From Apostichopus japonicus (Eukaryota; Echinodermata; Holothuroidea; Aspidochirotida; Stichopodidae), in NCBI RefSeq assembly GCF_037975245.1, contig NC_092576.1, forward strand, positions 40,552,111 to 40,616,110: 64,000 nt of DNA, given 5' to 3'. The position numbers and the translations under genes were made by a program. Positions within the stretch are counted from its first letter, which is position 1; every line of letters starts with the position of its first letter. Under the pieces are notes generated by a model. That model ran no database searches. It was not told where the DNA came from and worked only from the letters and a program-made list of their open reading frames with translations. Positions 24,901 to 32,292 of the stretch are shown here, piece after piece.

Positions 24901-27665
24901 ATGCTCCCCTAACCAGTTCACAACTTGTCCTAAAATATCAATCTTGTCGCACATTGGCACTGGGAGTTATTGCAGTTTTAATATTTTCGGTTTTTGGACC
25001 ATAACTGACCTTTAGTGACCTTTGTGGGCACCAGAAACAATAGGGCACACCTTCTCCATATGGCGGATCTAAAGTCCAAGTTTGGCCTCAATCCAACATT
25101 CCCTTATTGAGATAGAGCGTACCCAAGCAAGTGTCACAGACACACACACACACACATACACACACACATACACACATACACACACACATACGCCAACCTG
25201 ACTGCATAGGTTCCTTTTGCTAAAGCAAGGAACCAATAATAATAATAATAATTAAACAGTTCTTATTAAGCGCCTGTAACAGAAGTCTCAGGGCGCTTTA
25301 CAAATATAAAAGTCATAAAATACAAAAAGAATACAAGACAAACACACAGCAAAAGAAGCAAATGACCGCTGACCAGACAAGGAACATGCAACGAAAGAGC
25401 AAACCAATAAGAAAACCAGTATAATAACTGTGAAGTGTAAGTGACATATCAGTATATTGTCAATATAACATCAGTGATATATCAATGAAGTATCATTGTT
25501 GTATCACTGTAGTGTCAGTGTATTACCAGTGTAGTGTCAGTTTAGTGTCACTGTAGTGTCAGGGTAATATCAATGTAGTGTCAATGTAGTATCAATGTAG
25601 TGTCAGTGTAATATCACTGTAGTACTAGTGTAGAACCACTGAAGTGTCAGTGTAGTGTCACTGTAGTGTCAATGTAGCATCACTGTAGTACCAGTGTAGT
25701 TACCACTGTAGTACCAGTGTAGTACCACTGTAGTGTCAGTGTAGTATCACTGTAGTACCAGTACAGTATCAACGTAGTATCATTTCAGTGAAGTATCGAT
25801 AACACAATATATGTAGTAGCAATATCAAAAAACCTAAACAATAAATGAATGAAAAGCAAGAAAATTACAGAAGTTTTGCTCCATATACTTACATTTTGAG
25901 GGTCAACAACTTTATCTATTTCTGAAAGAAAATGAACTGCTTCATTAACCACCTCATCAATTTCACCATTCTGTGTTTCTTGGGGAGACTAGAGGATAGG
26001 AGAAAATGAAAAGTGAAAATAGGTCAGTTTAAATAGCATTCCATAAATCAATTAATCAAGAAAGCATTCAACCAGACGATTTTCAACGCTATGTTTGCCA
26101 TGCATTGTGCCACGTCACGCTAACATAGCTAGACATACTAGGCAAAGTATTTGTGTTATAGTGGCGATGTCATGATGTTTGGTAAGGCAAGAAAACTAGG
26201 TCGTGTAGAGATTCTTGCCAGAACAGATAGGGATACCGCTTTACAATGACACAAGCAATAACAAATAACCTTCATTAATTTGTGAAAAGAACGCTTCTGG
26301 AGTCTAAACTTTACCCCAAAATCTTATAAATACATCGTAAGTAATAAAAAATACATAGTAAGTTTAAAATTAGATAGTAAGTTTTTAAAATACATAGTAA
26401 GTAAAAAATACATAGTAAGTAAAAAATACACGTTTAGTAAGTAAAAATACAGAGTAAGTAAAAAATACACGTATAGTAAGTAAAAATACATAGTAAGTAA
26501 AATAATTAGTAAGTGAAAAGTACATAGTAAGTAAAAAAATACATGTATAGTAAGTAAAAAAAAACATAGTAACCAACAAATAGTAAGAAACCAACAAATA
26601 GTAAGAAAATAATATACATGTAAGTAAAATGAAAAACTTTTATCTCCACTCTTGATCTCTTGACCTAAACTAAATGTACTTGTACTAAACAAATTGAAAA
26701 TTATTCTTTCATGTATACATATCTATCTAGGTCCCATTACACAACTTGGTATGACAAATATTGTGGACAGTAGATCATAACTTCATCACGTCTCATTGCC
26801 TAGATCAAGAATAAACTTAATTATCATAATAAAAACAGCTATAATAATATAAATATAATCATAATAAAAAATAATAATAATAAAATATAATTATAATATA
26901 TATAGATAATATAAACAGCTTTTTTTCATGATGATAAAATGCTCGAGGCATTTTGATGCTCAGGCATTACATACCTTACGTAGGTCCTTGAACACTGCAT
27001 CAAGATTTAAAAAATACATAGTAGTAAGTTTTAAAAGTACATAGTAAGTAAAAATATATAGTAAGTCATATAAAATACATAGTAAGTTAAAACTACACAC
27101 CTTACGTAGGTCCTTGTACACTGCATCATAGATATCCTCTTGATGATCTTTAATCAGTCTCAGTACCGCCTTTAAATTCTTCACCCTGGAGGCTTTTGAC
27201 CTGGTCTTCCCTGCGTTGAAGCTAGCACGCAACTGCTCCACGATCTGACATTTGCAAACGAATGGAAAGATATATACTTTGGTTATGAACTCAAAATATG
27301 TAGATTTTTCCTTTGCCATTATAGACTACAACCGAGGCAACTTAGATCGGATCTCAAAAAAACCAGCGAAAACAGACAGCTAACAACTCACTGATTTCTC
27401 ACACATTTTCAGCAAATAACATTCTGAACTGTAAGCTGGTCAAGTGGTGATGATTATTTGACCTCAACTGACCTTTGACATCCACCAAAATCAGTAGGGA
27501 CCTTATTACTGCTCGAGTAATATTTTACTATATATATGTGTTCATATAAACTTATATACAGATCGGCTGTCAAGATCCCTTAATCTGTACAACAGAAACA
27601 GTTTTTCTTTTCAGTCGAGTCGAGCTTACCTTCTTTATTTGCTCTTCTGATGAAGCTGACGCCAT
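12753..27665 (-). CDS. aldh3: Aldehyde dehydrogenase family 3, copy A (12 exons, complete)
   Basis: Predicted NAD(P)-dependent oxidation of medium- and long-chain or aromatic aldehydes to acids. Exons in coding order: 27630-27665, 27101-27244, 25893-25988, 21855-21993, 20572-20657, 20259-20422, 19226-19456, 17302-17434, 16482-16552, 15027-15142, 14049-14184, 12753-12906. They give 1506 nt, 501 aa; human ALDH3A2 has 485. Visible motifs: GAWNYP in exon 4, [11 protein letters not shown] in exon 5, [10 protein letters not shown] with general-base Glu217, [12 protein letters not shown] with catalytic Cys251, [10 protein letters not shown] across exons 8/9, and [14 protein letters not shown]. The C-terminus ends in a hydrophobic helix (about residues 482-501), like the membrane anchor of fatty aldehyde dehydrogenase, so an ER or peroxisomal membrane location is inferred. 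Its introns carry unusual exon-derived repeats. ALDH3 membership is secure; the A or B subclass is not. Confidence 0.96.
13221..13233 (+). promoter_or_regulatory. DR1-like nuclear-receptor site in ALDH3-A intron 11
   Basis: GGGTCAAAGTTCA is two AGKTCA-like half-sites with one spacer base, the HNF4/PPAR-RXR type. It is a single short match in 64 kb and may be chance. Confidence 0.2.
14049..14184 (-). CDS. aldh3: ALDH3-A exon 11
   Basis: Residues 406-450, with [16 protein letters not shown] and the [12 protein letters not shown] segment of the ALDH3 C-terminal region. Acceptor CACAG, donor GTAGGT. Confidence 0.95.
15027..15142 (-). CDS. aldh3: ALDH3-A exon 10
   Basis: Residues 367-405, [19 protein letters not shown] then ETSSG and [10 protein letters not shown]; matches the family [10 protein letters not shown] segment. 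Confidence 0.95.
15463..15845. repeat. Roughly 100-bp tandem array in ALDH3-A intron 9
   Basis: About four units share CACTCTATACTGTCCTC, CATGCTTCAAAGCAC and AACAGTTCCTAACC. The first is preceded by GAAGTTGGGACAATTTT, matching the left end of the MITE at 10263-10468, so the array looks like an internally expanded copy of that element. A C-rich tract follows at about 16065-16098. Confidence 0.8.
16482..16552 (-). CDS. aldh3: ALDH3-A exon 9
   Basis: Residues 344-366, [18 protein letters not shown], the conserved E-IFGP-LPI element after exon 8. Confidence 0.95.
17302..17434 (-). CDS. aldh3: ALDH3-A exon 8
   Basis: Residues 299-343: [27 protein letters not shown] and the closing MKEE before the IFGP junction. 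Acceptor CACAG, donor GTACTT. Confidence 0.95.
18535..18832. repeat. Tandem duplication with AATC microsatellite in ALDH3-A intron 7
   Basis: Two copies (about 18535-18655 and 18735-18832) share GAGGAAGGCAGC, ATTACAC, a TTGCTTCAA block, an AATCAATCAATC run and TCTCAGTGTCTGT. The MITE at 18833 inserted directly after the second copy. Confidence 0.7.
18833..19185. mobile_element. 353-bp hAT-type MITE in ALDH3-A intron 7
   Basis: The ends CAGGGATGGGCAACCT and AGGTTGCCCACCCCTG are inverted repeats of the common hAT CAGGGGTGGGCAACCT type. Flanks CTGTAGAA (18825-18832) and CTGTACAA (19186-19193) are an 8-bp target duplication with one change. No transposase is present. It lies 40 bp beyond the exon 7 donor. 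Confidence 0.88.
19226..19456 (-). CDS. aldh3: ALDH3-A exon 7 (catalytic cysteine)
   Basis: Residues 222-298. It contains [19 protein letters not shown], with the nucleophile as the second Cys of that stretch (Cys251), and ends [20 protein letters not shown]. Its 5' edge and acceptor are duplicated upstream at 19718-19786. Confidence 0.96.
19515..19925. repeat. 21-bp minisatellite carrying a copied exon 7 acceptor
   Basis: About 16 units of ATTGCTATGCAAAATGGGCAA occur in two blocks (19515-19717 and 19787-19925). The 69-bp segment at 19718-19786 between them is nearly identical to 19450-19518, which spans the exon 7 acceptor and its first seven bases. Long plus-strand reading frames here are only the repeat. 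Confidence 0.9.
20259..20422 (-). CDS. aldh3: ALDH3-A exon 6
   Basis: Residues 168-221: [21 protein letters not shown] and [16 protein letters not shown] with the general-base Glu217. It shares 44 of 54 residues with exon 6 of copy B. Confidence 0.96.
20572..20657 (-). CDS. aldh3: ALDH3-A exon 5
   Basis: Residues 139-167, [19 protein letters not shown] and ILPKYLDE; the KPSE Lys and Glu contact the nucleotide cofactor in this family. Confidence 0.96.
21355..21854 (-). repeat. Exon 4-derived minisatellite with repeated splice donors
   Basis: Seven tandem units of about 67-74 bp. Read on the minus strand each contains the last 50 or so bases of ALDH3-A exon 4 (GGTGTTAGTGGGAGCTATTG), the CTACAG|GTAGGT junction in most copies, and the next bases of intron. 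Exon 4 itself is the eighth unit. Two units carry an extra CAGCTTACACCAACCTTA block; one has GTAAACCC replacing the usual text and one lost a base. Confidence 0.93.
21855..21993 (-). CDS. aldh3: ALDH3-A exon 4
   Basis: Residues 93-138, ending [20 protein letters not shown]. Its last 50 or so bases and donor are repeated seven more times just downstream (21355-21854). Confidence 0.96.
22190..22290. repeat. Possible Penelope-like element terminus
   Basis: The segment GGCCTGACGTTTAGATCCTA, then GCAGGATCTTCTTCAAAGGC, resembles a GAAACGTCAGGCC end found in many invertebrate repeats that I associate with Penelope-like elements. No ribozyme core or reverse transcriptase is visible. Purine-rich DNA follows to about 22440. 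Confidence 0.35.
22490..22580. repeat. ATGCAT-rich palindromic microsatellite
   Basis: Alternating ATGCAT and CATGCATATA words, many self-complementary, in ALDH3-A intron 3. Confidence 0.7.
22735..23103. repeat. GTAGTGTCAGT minisatellite, left part
   Basis: Degenerate tandem units of GTAGTGTCAGT and GTAGTATCACT. The same repeat resumes at about 25440, so the intervening DNA appears inserted into one array. Confidence 0.85.
23365..25060. repeat. 399-400-bp tandem array rich in AGGTCA half-sites
   Basis: Units start with TGACCT near 23660, 24058, 24459 and 24858, with a diverged earlier unit and a truncated last one. Each contains TTATTGCATTAAATGTCTGA, CTGAAAATAGCATC and GAAGCAACTCCCAACCC landmarks. 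Several units keep AGGTCA motifs at 4-, 5- and 1-bp spacing (see findings). Confidence 0.88.
25136..25192. repeat. CA microsatellite
   Basis: CACACA tract with ATACAC interruptions, inside the right end of the surrounding element. Confidence 0.85.
25240..25430. repeat. Dispersed repeat with GCGCTTTACAA motif
   Basis: After an ATA microsatellite, TTATTAAGCGCCTGTAACAG and GGGCGCTTTACAAATATAAA occur. The combination recurs widely in marine invertebrate repeats. A related GAGCACTGTACAAAAG text lies near 53050. Class unknown. Confidence 0.45.
25440..25800. repeat. GTAGTGTCAGT minisatellite, right part
   Basis: Continuation of the array at 22735-23103, with more diverged units (GTAGTACCAGT, GTAGTATCACT, GTCAATATAACATCAGT). 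Confidence 0.8.
25893..25988 (-). CDS. aldh3: ALDH3-A exon 3
   Basis: Residues 61-92, a variable helical segment ([17 protein letters not shown] then HFLSEIDKV). Acceptor TCTAG, donor GTAAGT. It is less conserved than its neighbours but has exactly the length and phase of copy B exon 3. Confidence 0.9.
26330..26640. repeat. AATACATAGTAAGTAAA minisatellite, ALDH3-A intron 2
   Basis: About 17 units of AATACATAGTAAGTAA-like sequence; similar units reappear at 27008-27090 on the other side of the copied exon 2 tail. Long minus-strand frames rich in Tyr, Phe and Leu here are artefacts of the repeat. Confidence 0.88.
26974..27004 (-). pseudogene. Duplicated 3' edge of ALDH3-A exon 2
   Basis: About 30 bases encoding DAVFKDLRK plus a GTATGT donor copy the exon 2 end (DAVYKDLRK, donor GTGTGT). 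No acceptor precedes the copy; minisatellite units separate it from exon 2. Confidence 0.85.
27101..27244 (-). CDS. aldh3: ALDH3-A exon 2
   Basis: Residues 13-60, [20 protein letters not shown] and [19 protein letters not shown], the family N-terminal helices. Its 3' edge is duplicated at 26974-27004. Confidence 0.95.
27630..27665 (-). CDS. aldh3: ALDH3-A exon 1
   Basis: Twelve codons, [12 protein letters not shown], then donor GTAAGC. Copies B and C also begin with a 12-codon exon starting MAS, which fixes this start. Confidence 0.9.
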
Positions 27666-27738
27666 GGTTGATACTAGAGCCTTGTCTAGATTCTATCAGT
27701 CAGTAGGTCTGTACTCTACAGTGTTACCAGCCCAGTAT

Positions 27739-27750
27739 TACTCTTCAATG
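27739..27750 (-). promoter_or_regulatory. 12-bp motif shared upstream of ALDH3-A and ALDH3-B
   Basis: CATTGAAGAGTA on the minus strand lies 74 bp before the copy A start codon. The same 12 bases lie 29 bp before the copy B start (59233-59244). It may be a retained 5' UTR or promoter element. Confidence 0.35.
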
Positions 27751-27821
27751 CAGTCTATGACCGGTCTTCAGACTCGATGGAGCTAAACGTCTAATATCTT
27801 CTCCAAACACCTGTCAGAAAT

Positions 27822-27838
27822 CAATATATATATTATAT
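27822..27838 (-). promoter_or_regulatory. Possible TATA region of ALDH3-A
   Basis: A TATATAATATATATA stretch about 160 bp upstream of the start codon could serve as a TATA box; AT-rich surroundings make it weak evidence. Confidence 0.3.
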
Positions 27839-27968
27839 AGCATTTTTCAATCCTCAGTGATGACTTTCAGTTAACCTAGAACATATTTCACCAATACTTA
27901 TTTCTTGTAGGATTATAACTTTTGGTAAAAATGTCATCCAAGGATACTCTGTTGGAACTTTTTATTAA

Positions 27969-28766
27969 GGTTGTGTCTATTGGCACGTGCACGTGCCAAT
28001 ACCAACCGTTATTGTTACGTTGACGTACCAATAAGCATCGATATTCGCACGAACATACTCGTGCTTATAGACAGTGACTTTACACACGAAGGCGTGCCAG
28101 TAAGGTAGTTATTCGCACGAACGTGTATGTGGTATAAGTAGGCATGTTAGCATGTAGTGATTAGAAAAGCACTGAGTAGGCGGGGAAGGTAAACCATGGC
28201 CCCAACCACAGTGTTGGGTGTGCACGGTCGATTTCCCCCCCCTCGCCCCCCCCCCTCAAGATTTTGGTCGATGAAAATTTGCTGATTCTCAAAAAATGGT
28301 TATCTTTTTCAAAATCAATAGCCAAATCTGTAAAATATGAGAGAAATCAGAGATGTGATCAATTCTGGGAAAATTCAGAGAAATAATTAAAGATTTTGTT
28401 GGAATATTTCAGAAAAGATTTGTTGCAAACTTTCTTAAAATGCATAAGGAATATGATAAATTTAATTCATCTAGTCGCTTGTTTGCTGCTTCAACGGTTT
28501 TGGAATCCTTTATTACAAAAATAGAAAAAGTATCCGCAGATTTCCTTTGAACATAACCCTGAGAATCACCATAGTTATCAAATTCCTGTTCCATTGTCAT
28601 GCACTGCTGTGTTATTGTCCATCGATGTCCTGTTCATCCCTCCCAGCCAGCACATATCAGGACAGTTCATTGGTTACATCAACCACGAGCGCTGATTGGT
28701 CAAGTTACATGTGTGCTAATAGTCAATGTTATTCGCACGATTACGTTCGTGCGAATAGCCGCAACG
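27969..28766. mobile_element. 798-bp non-autonomous DNA element with TTTTATTAA duplications
   Basis: TTTTATTAA flanks both sides (27960-27968 and 28767-28775). The ends GGTTGTGTCTATTGGCACG and, inverted, CGTTGCGGCTATTCGCACG are imperfect terminal repeats. A perfect 22-bp palindrome with two overlapping CACGTG words sits at 27979-28000, and TTCGCACGAA motifs recur inside. A minus-strand frame of 63 codons (28409-28600) resembles nothing I know. The 9-bp duplication would fit a Mutator-like or hAT-like mechanism. It ends about 300 bp upstream of the ALDH3-A start codon. Confidence 0.7.
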
Positions 28767-28775
28767 TTTTATTAA

Positions 28776-30307
28776 AGTCAGAAGAACCTGTTTGGTTGAG
28801 TTACTATAGTATAGTGCTTGGTTACAAAACATTGAATTGATCAATATTAGGCTTATACCCTACACTTGAAACTGTTTGACAATTCACCGTCCCCCCCACC
28901 TCCCACCCCCCAATATCTGCTACACAGAATCATGTGAGGACGGCACCTTGAAATTCACTTGATGGAAGTTGATGGGGACAGGACAAAGACAATACATTCT
29001 GGTCCCCTTCCCTCCTCCCTCGATCCCCCCTCCATATCACAGCTCTCAAGATAAAAGAATATGTATTTTTCATACTTAACAAAAAAAACTTTGTTGCCCA
29101 ATAACTTACAGTGTATAAGCGCTCATTTTCAGCTTTTACAAAAGGCTGGAAAACATCGTAAAATTCATCATGCATTAAAATGTACCCACTATTCTTTAAG
29201 AGAACCTAGCCTACATAAACTGGATGGTTAATCAAATAGTGTCCTCATTGTGAAAATTCCAGTGGTCAGCTCAACAAACAAGGAAAACGAATATTCTGTT
29301 TTTGTTTGTTCTACGGCATTACACATACTGACTATGGTGTAGACATAGGTCTACAAACAGTACAATATCACAACACACTGTAGGTGTGGGCTGTGAACTT
29401 AAAGTGTAGCTTAGTATGGCCTTACAGTTGGTGGACACTGTGTTATATTCTGAAGAAACATGAATCTTAAGGACAACCATGATGGAGGCGTAAAAATGAA
29501 ATATTCCTCATCCCTATACTGTAGGGTTAATGTTATAACATATTTACTACTTTAGGCCTAGACAAGTACTATTATTATTAGGCCTAGAGCCTAGAGGTCT
29601 ACTACTTTCAGACATGTTCATAATAACTCATTTCAGTACATTTCTTTGCAAGAAACTATTAGGCCTAGGCCTAAACTGTATTCACTTTTCTTCATTGACC
29701 TACTGGCAGTGGCTTAGGTTGGTATGTACTATTATACTTACTGTTTTGCAAAATTTGGGAAGAATTTATGCTTCCAAACTTGTTCCTAATCCTAGTATAA
29801 TAAACTTAAGACATTAACATTAGCCTATTCCTAGTTCCAAGTAAGTTGATGACTAGATATTGAACGTACGTAGCAAATAGGCTACGCTTAGCCTACACCT
29901 AGCCTAAGTATAATGATTCAGTATCATTGACCTTGCTTTGGTCACACCATAGTTATTATACGATAATAGAATGTAGTATAATAACTATGGTGACACTAGG
30001 TGATTTTTATCAACGGATTAAATCAATGTTTATACTTTTCTACGAACCTACCTAATAAACCTATATAAATCTATATCCTATATAAACAATAACAAAGCCA
30101 GGTGTACATAGGCCTACGTTGACGATTGAACTGCTCAACAAAGCTTACATTGACAATCCCCAGGCAATGATCGTAATATGTATTTGTATGTTTCGTAGCA
30201 GTTATAAACTAAGTTGTTGTGGCTGACTAAACATTACTAAAAGTAGCCTGCTGTATAGAGCAGCCCTGCTCGTGACTATTACTATGCATAAAATGTTTTG
30301 TTTACCT
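28776..30307. other. Intergenic DNA upstream of ALDH3-A
   Basis: No coding sequence is recognised. It contains C-rich runs (28890-28915), TAGGCCTA-rich text (29555-29670) and the hairpin at 29945-29992. Confidence 0.5.
29945..29992. repeat. Inverted repeat with 17-bp perfect stem
   Basis: CACCATAGTTATTATAC and its exact reverse complement are separated by a 14-nt loop. It may be a mobile-element remnant; the stem is short for a microRNA precursor. Confidence 0.75.
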
Positions 30308-30672
30308 GGTGGCATACTCCTATTAGAGTCTATATCCATCCGCCCGATTGTTCTCCTAGCTCAGGAAAAGTGCCAAAAAAGCAACAGGAGAACAACTTTT
30401 TTGACCTATTATCAATTATGATCTAGTTTTTTGTTGCTTGCATGTTGAAGAGCATGTATGGAAATACATGTGGTGCAACACTTGGGTCAATTGAGGCAAT
30501 TTTATACCCCCTTTAGGCCTCCCAGGACCAGCGTACGAACACTGTTTACTACGGTACTGAGTGAAGAGGTTTGTTTACAATTGGCGAAAACTTCAGGCTC
30601 TGATAGCAAAAATTCTGCACGGTCATGGTACGGAAAATTGATGGTGCCATGAAAGGCCAACTTGTTAGTGTG
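30308..30672 (+). repeat. Dispersed repeat family R1, copy 2
   Basis: Begins GGTGGCATACTCCTATTAGA and runs through GATGGTGCCATGAA. It aligns along its whole length with 49300-49650 and, inverted, with 4408-4696. It is adjacent to the hAT-like element that follows. Confidence 0.85.
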
Positions 30673-30685
30673 CAACTATGACATC

Positions 30686-32284
30686 CAGGGACGTCGCTAG
30701 AGGGGGGTGTGGGGTGTCTCACCCCCCCCCAATCTTGGTAAAAATGACGATAGTTAGAAAATTTGAGTGCGACAGTCGGAATTTCCGACTGTCGGAATTT
30801 CCGACTGTCGCACTCTAATTTTTCTGACTGTCGCACTCCTATTTTCAGATGTTCTTGTAATTTGTGGGTGACATAAAATTTTCTATCAAAATCGACCTTA
30901 ATCAGTCATATTTACCACGTTTTCCTCGTCAAATTGAGAAATTTTATCTCGCGATCCTTATACTCCACCATACACAGCTTTGTATGATTTTGAATACTCT
31001 AAAAAAAAAATACAACGTTCGCCAGCTTTAATTCGGATAATTTATGTATTAATTTTGCTATTGGGTGGGTCGACCCTGTTCGCTAGCTTCAAGTAAGTTC
31101 AGGATATACCAGGGACGTAGCCAGGGGGAGCAGGGGAGCGACTGCTCTCCCCTTTGAGTGTCGAAAATAATGTTTAAAAAATGTTGTTTTTTAGCATGGT
31201 ATTTTGTCAGTGCTCTTTTGATCTTGAATACTCGTCAGCTCCGTTAACTCGATTATAATCGTAATAACATTCAGGCCTACTGATTCAACTACTTACTTAG
31301 TTTGGCAGATGCAATTAGCTAAATTTAGCCTATAGCCTATTTCAAACCTACAGTTGGCCACTGCGTAATAAAATACATATTGGCTACCTAACCTCACTCG
31401 ATGCATGTAATGTCAAGAACCGTATGCAGAACGACGACGACAACGTGCGTTCTCATCCTTTCTATGATTCTTCCTAAGTTGTTGCACGAACAGCATGTTA
31501 TGAAGCTAAGCTAGCAATCATACGTGATACGCACTTCCTATAAATAATTATTACACTGCTAATACACGGCGATAACGGTATTTTTTTTAGGCCACTGCAA
31601 ATCTGGCTGTCTTACAAAATATGAAAGTTTATATTGTCCATCAGTTAAGTTCGTCAAATGTATTTAAGTCCAGACATTGGACAATAAACAAGAATCATCC
31701 TTCTGGAAAAATTGTAAAAGAGCACTATGTTTGTCTTTCTGATATATTATATAAAAGAACATGTAAAAGAGAATTCAAACAGGAAACAAAATCTGCTGAT
31801 AATATGATATCATATGATAATAATGAAACTGGCAAAACATTGCACCAGATCGCATCTAAGGACCTTCAATTGTTCAAAAATATCTCCACTCCCTCCCCTC
31901 CCTCCCCTAAGACCCCTCTCCCATATCAATCGCAAAAAATCTCCCTTTCAAATTCCTGGCTATACGTCCTTGGGATATACATTGTCTCTATGGTTAACAA
32001 TTAAAACGCTCAATGCTAATCTACGGAAGTTTAAAAGGGCCATCAACATAAGCAAAAACTTTGCCCCATAAGGTACAAATGTTTCGAAAAAAGTTCGGAA
32101 CAAAAGTGCAGTCGCGAAAGATGGGGTGTCTGACTGACACTGAACGTATCGTTGACGATTATTGCGGGGGGGGGGGGTACAAGGCAGCAGTCGGAATTTT
32201 CTGGCTCCAAAACCCATCCAGTTGGAAAATCAGCCACTACACCCCCCCCCCCCCCCCAATCATCAGGCCTTAGCAACGTCCCTG
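30686..32284. mobile_element. hAT-like element, outer, with perfect 8-bp target duplication
   Basis: The ends CAGGGACGTCGCTAGAG and CTTAGCAACGTCCCTG are inverted repeats. ATGACATC flanks both (30678-30685 and 32285-32292) without mismatch. Of 1599 bp, 871 belong to a younger insertion (element plus its duplicated target); the element itself is about 728 bp and has no transposase. A 51-bp near-palindrome of GACTGTCGG units lies at 30765-30815, as hAT elements often have subterminal repeats. Confidence 0.92.
31110..31972. mobile_element. hAT-like element nested in the outer one
   Basis: Ends CAGGGACGTAGCCAGG and CCTGGCTATACGTCCTTG are inverted repeats. GGATATAC flanks both sides exactly (31102-31109 and 31973-31980). 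The 863-bp insert holds a plus-strand frame starting at 31621 that runs past its right end; I do not recognise it. It is younger than the outer element because it interrupts it. Confidence 0.92.
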
Positions 32285-32292
32285 ATGACATC

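Larger units (their letters stand above)
23104..25235. mobile_element. Repeat element with internal 400-bp tandem array
   Basis: Near the left end is GGTTCCTTGCTTGGG (about 23130); near the right end is CTAAAGCAAGGAACC (about 25220), a 12-bp inverted pair. Between them lie about four and a half tandem units and a CA microsatellite. It interrupts a minisatellite, supporting insertion. The element class is unknown and no coding sequence is seen. Confidence 0.65.

Noticed and set aside
21355-25060. Regular direct repeats considered as a CRISPR array
   Set aside because: Units abut without unique spacers, derive from an exon or a 400-bp satellite, and the DNA is eukaryotic.
26324-26692. 122-codon minus-strand frame rich in Tyr, Phe and Leu, resembling a membrane protein
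   Set aside because: Product of the AATACATAGTAAGTAA minisatellite in an intron.
28409-28600. 63-codon minus-strand frame inside the TTTTATTAA-flanked element
   Set aside because: Plausible amino-acid composition but no recognised domain, no splice partners, and it lies inside a mobile element.
29945-29992. Hairpin considered as a microRNA precursor
   Set aside because: The stem is 17 bp, too short for a typical animal precursor, with nothing paired beyond it.
31621-32004. 127-codon frame possibly encoding a transposase
   Set aside because: It crosses the right boundary and target duplication of the nested element and matches no transposase motif I know.
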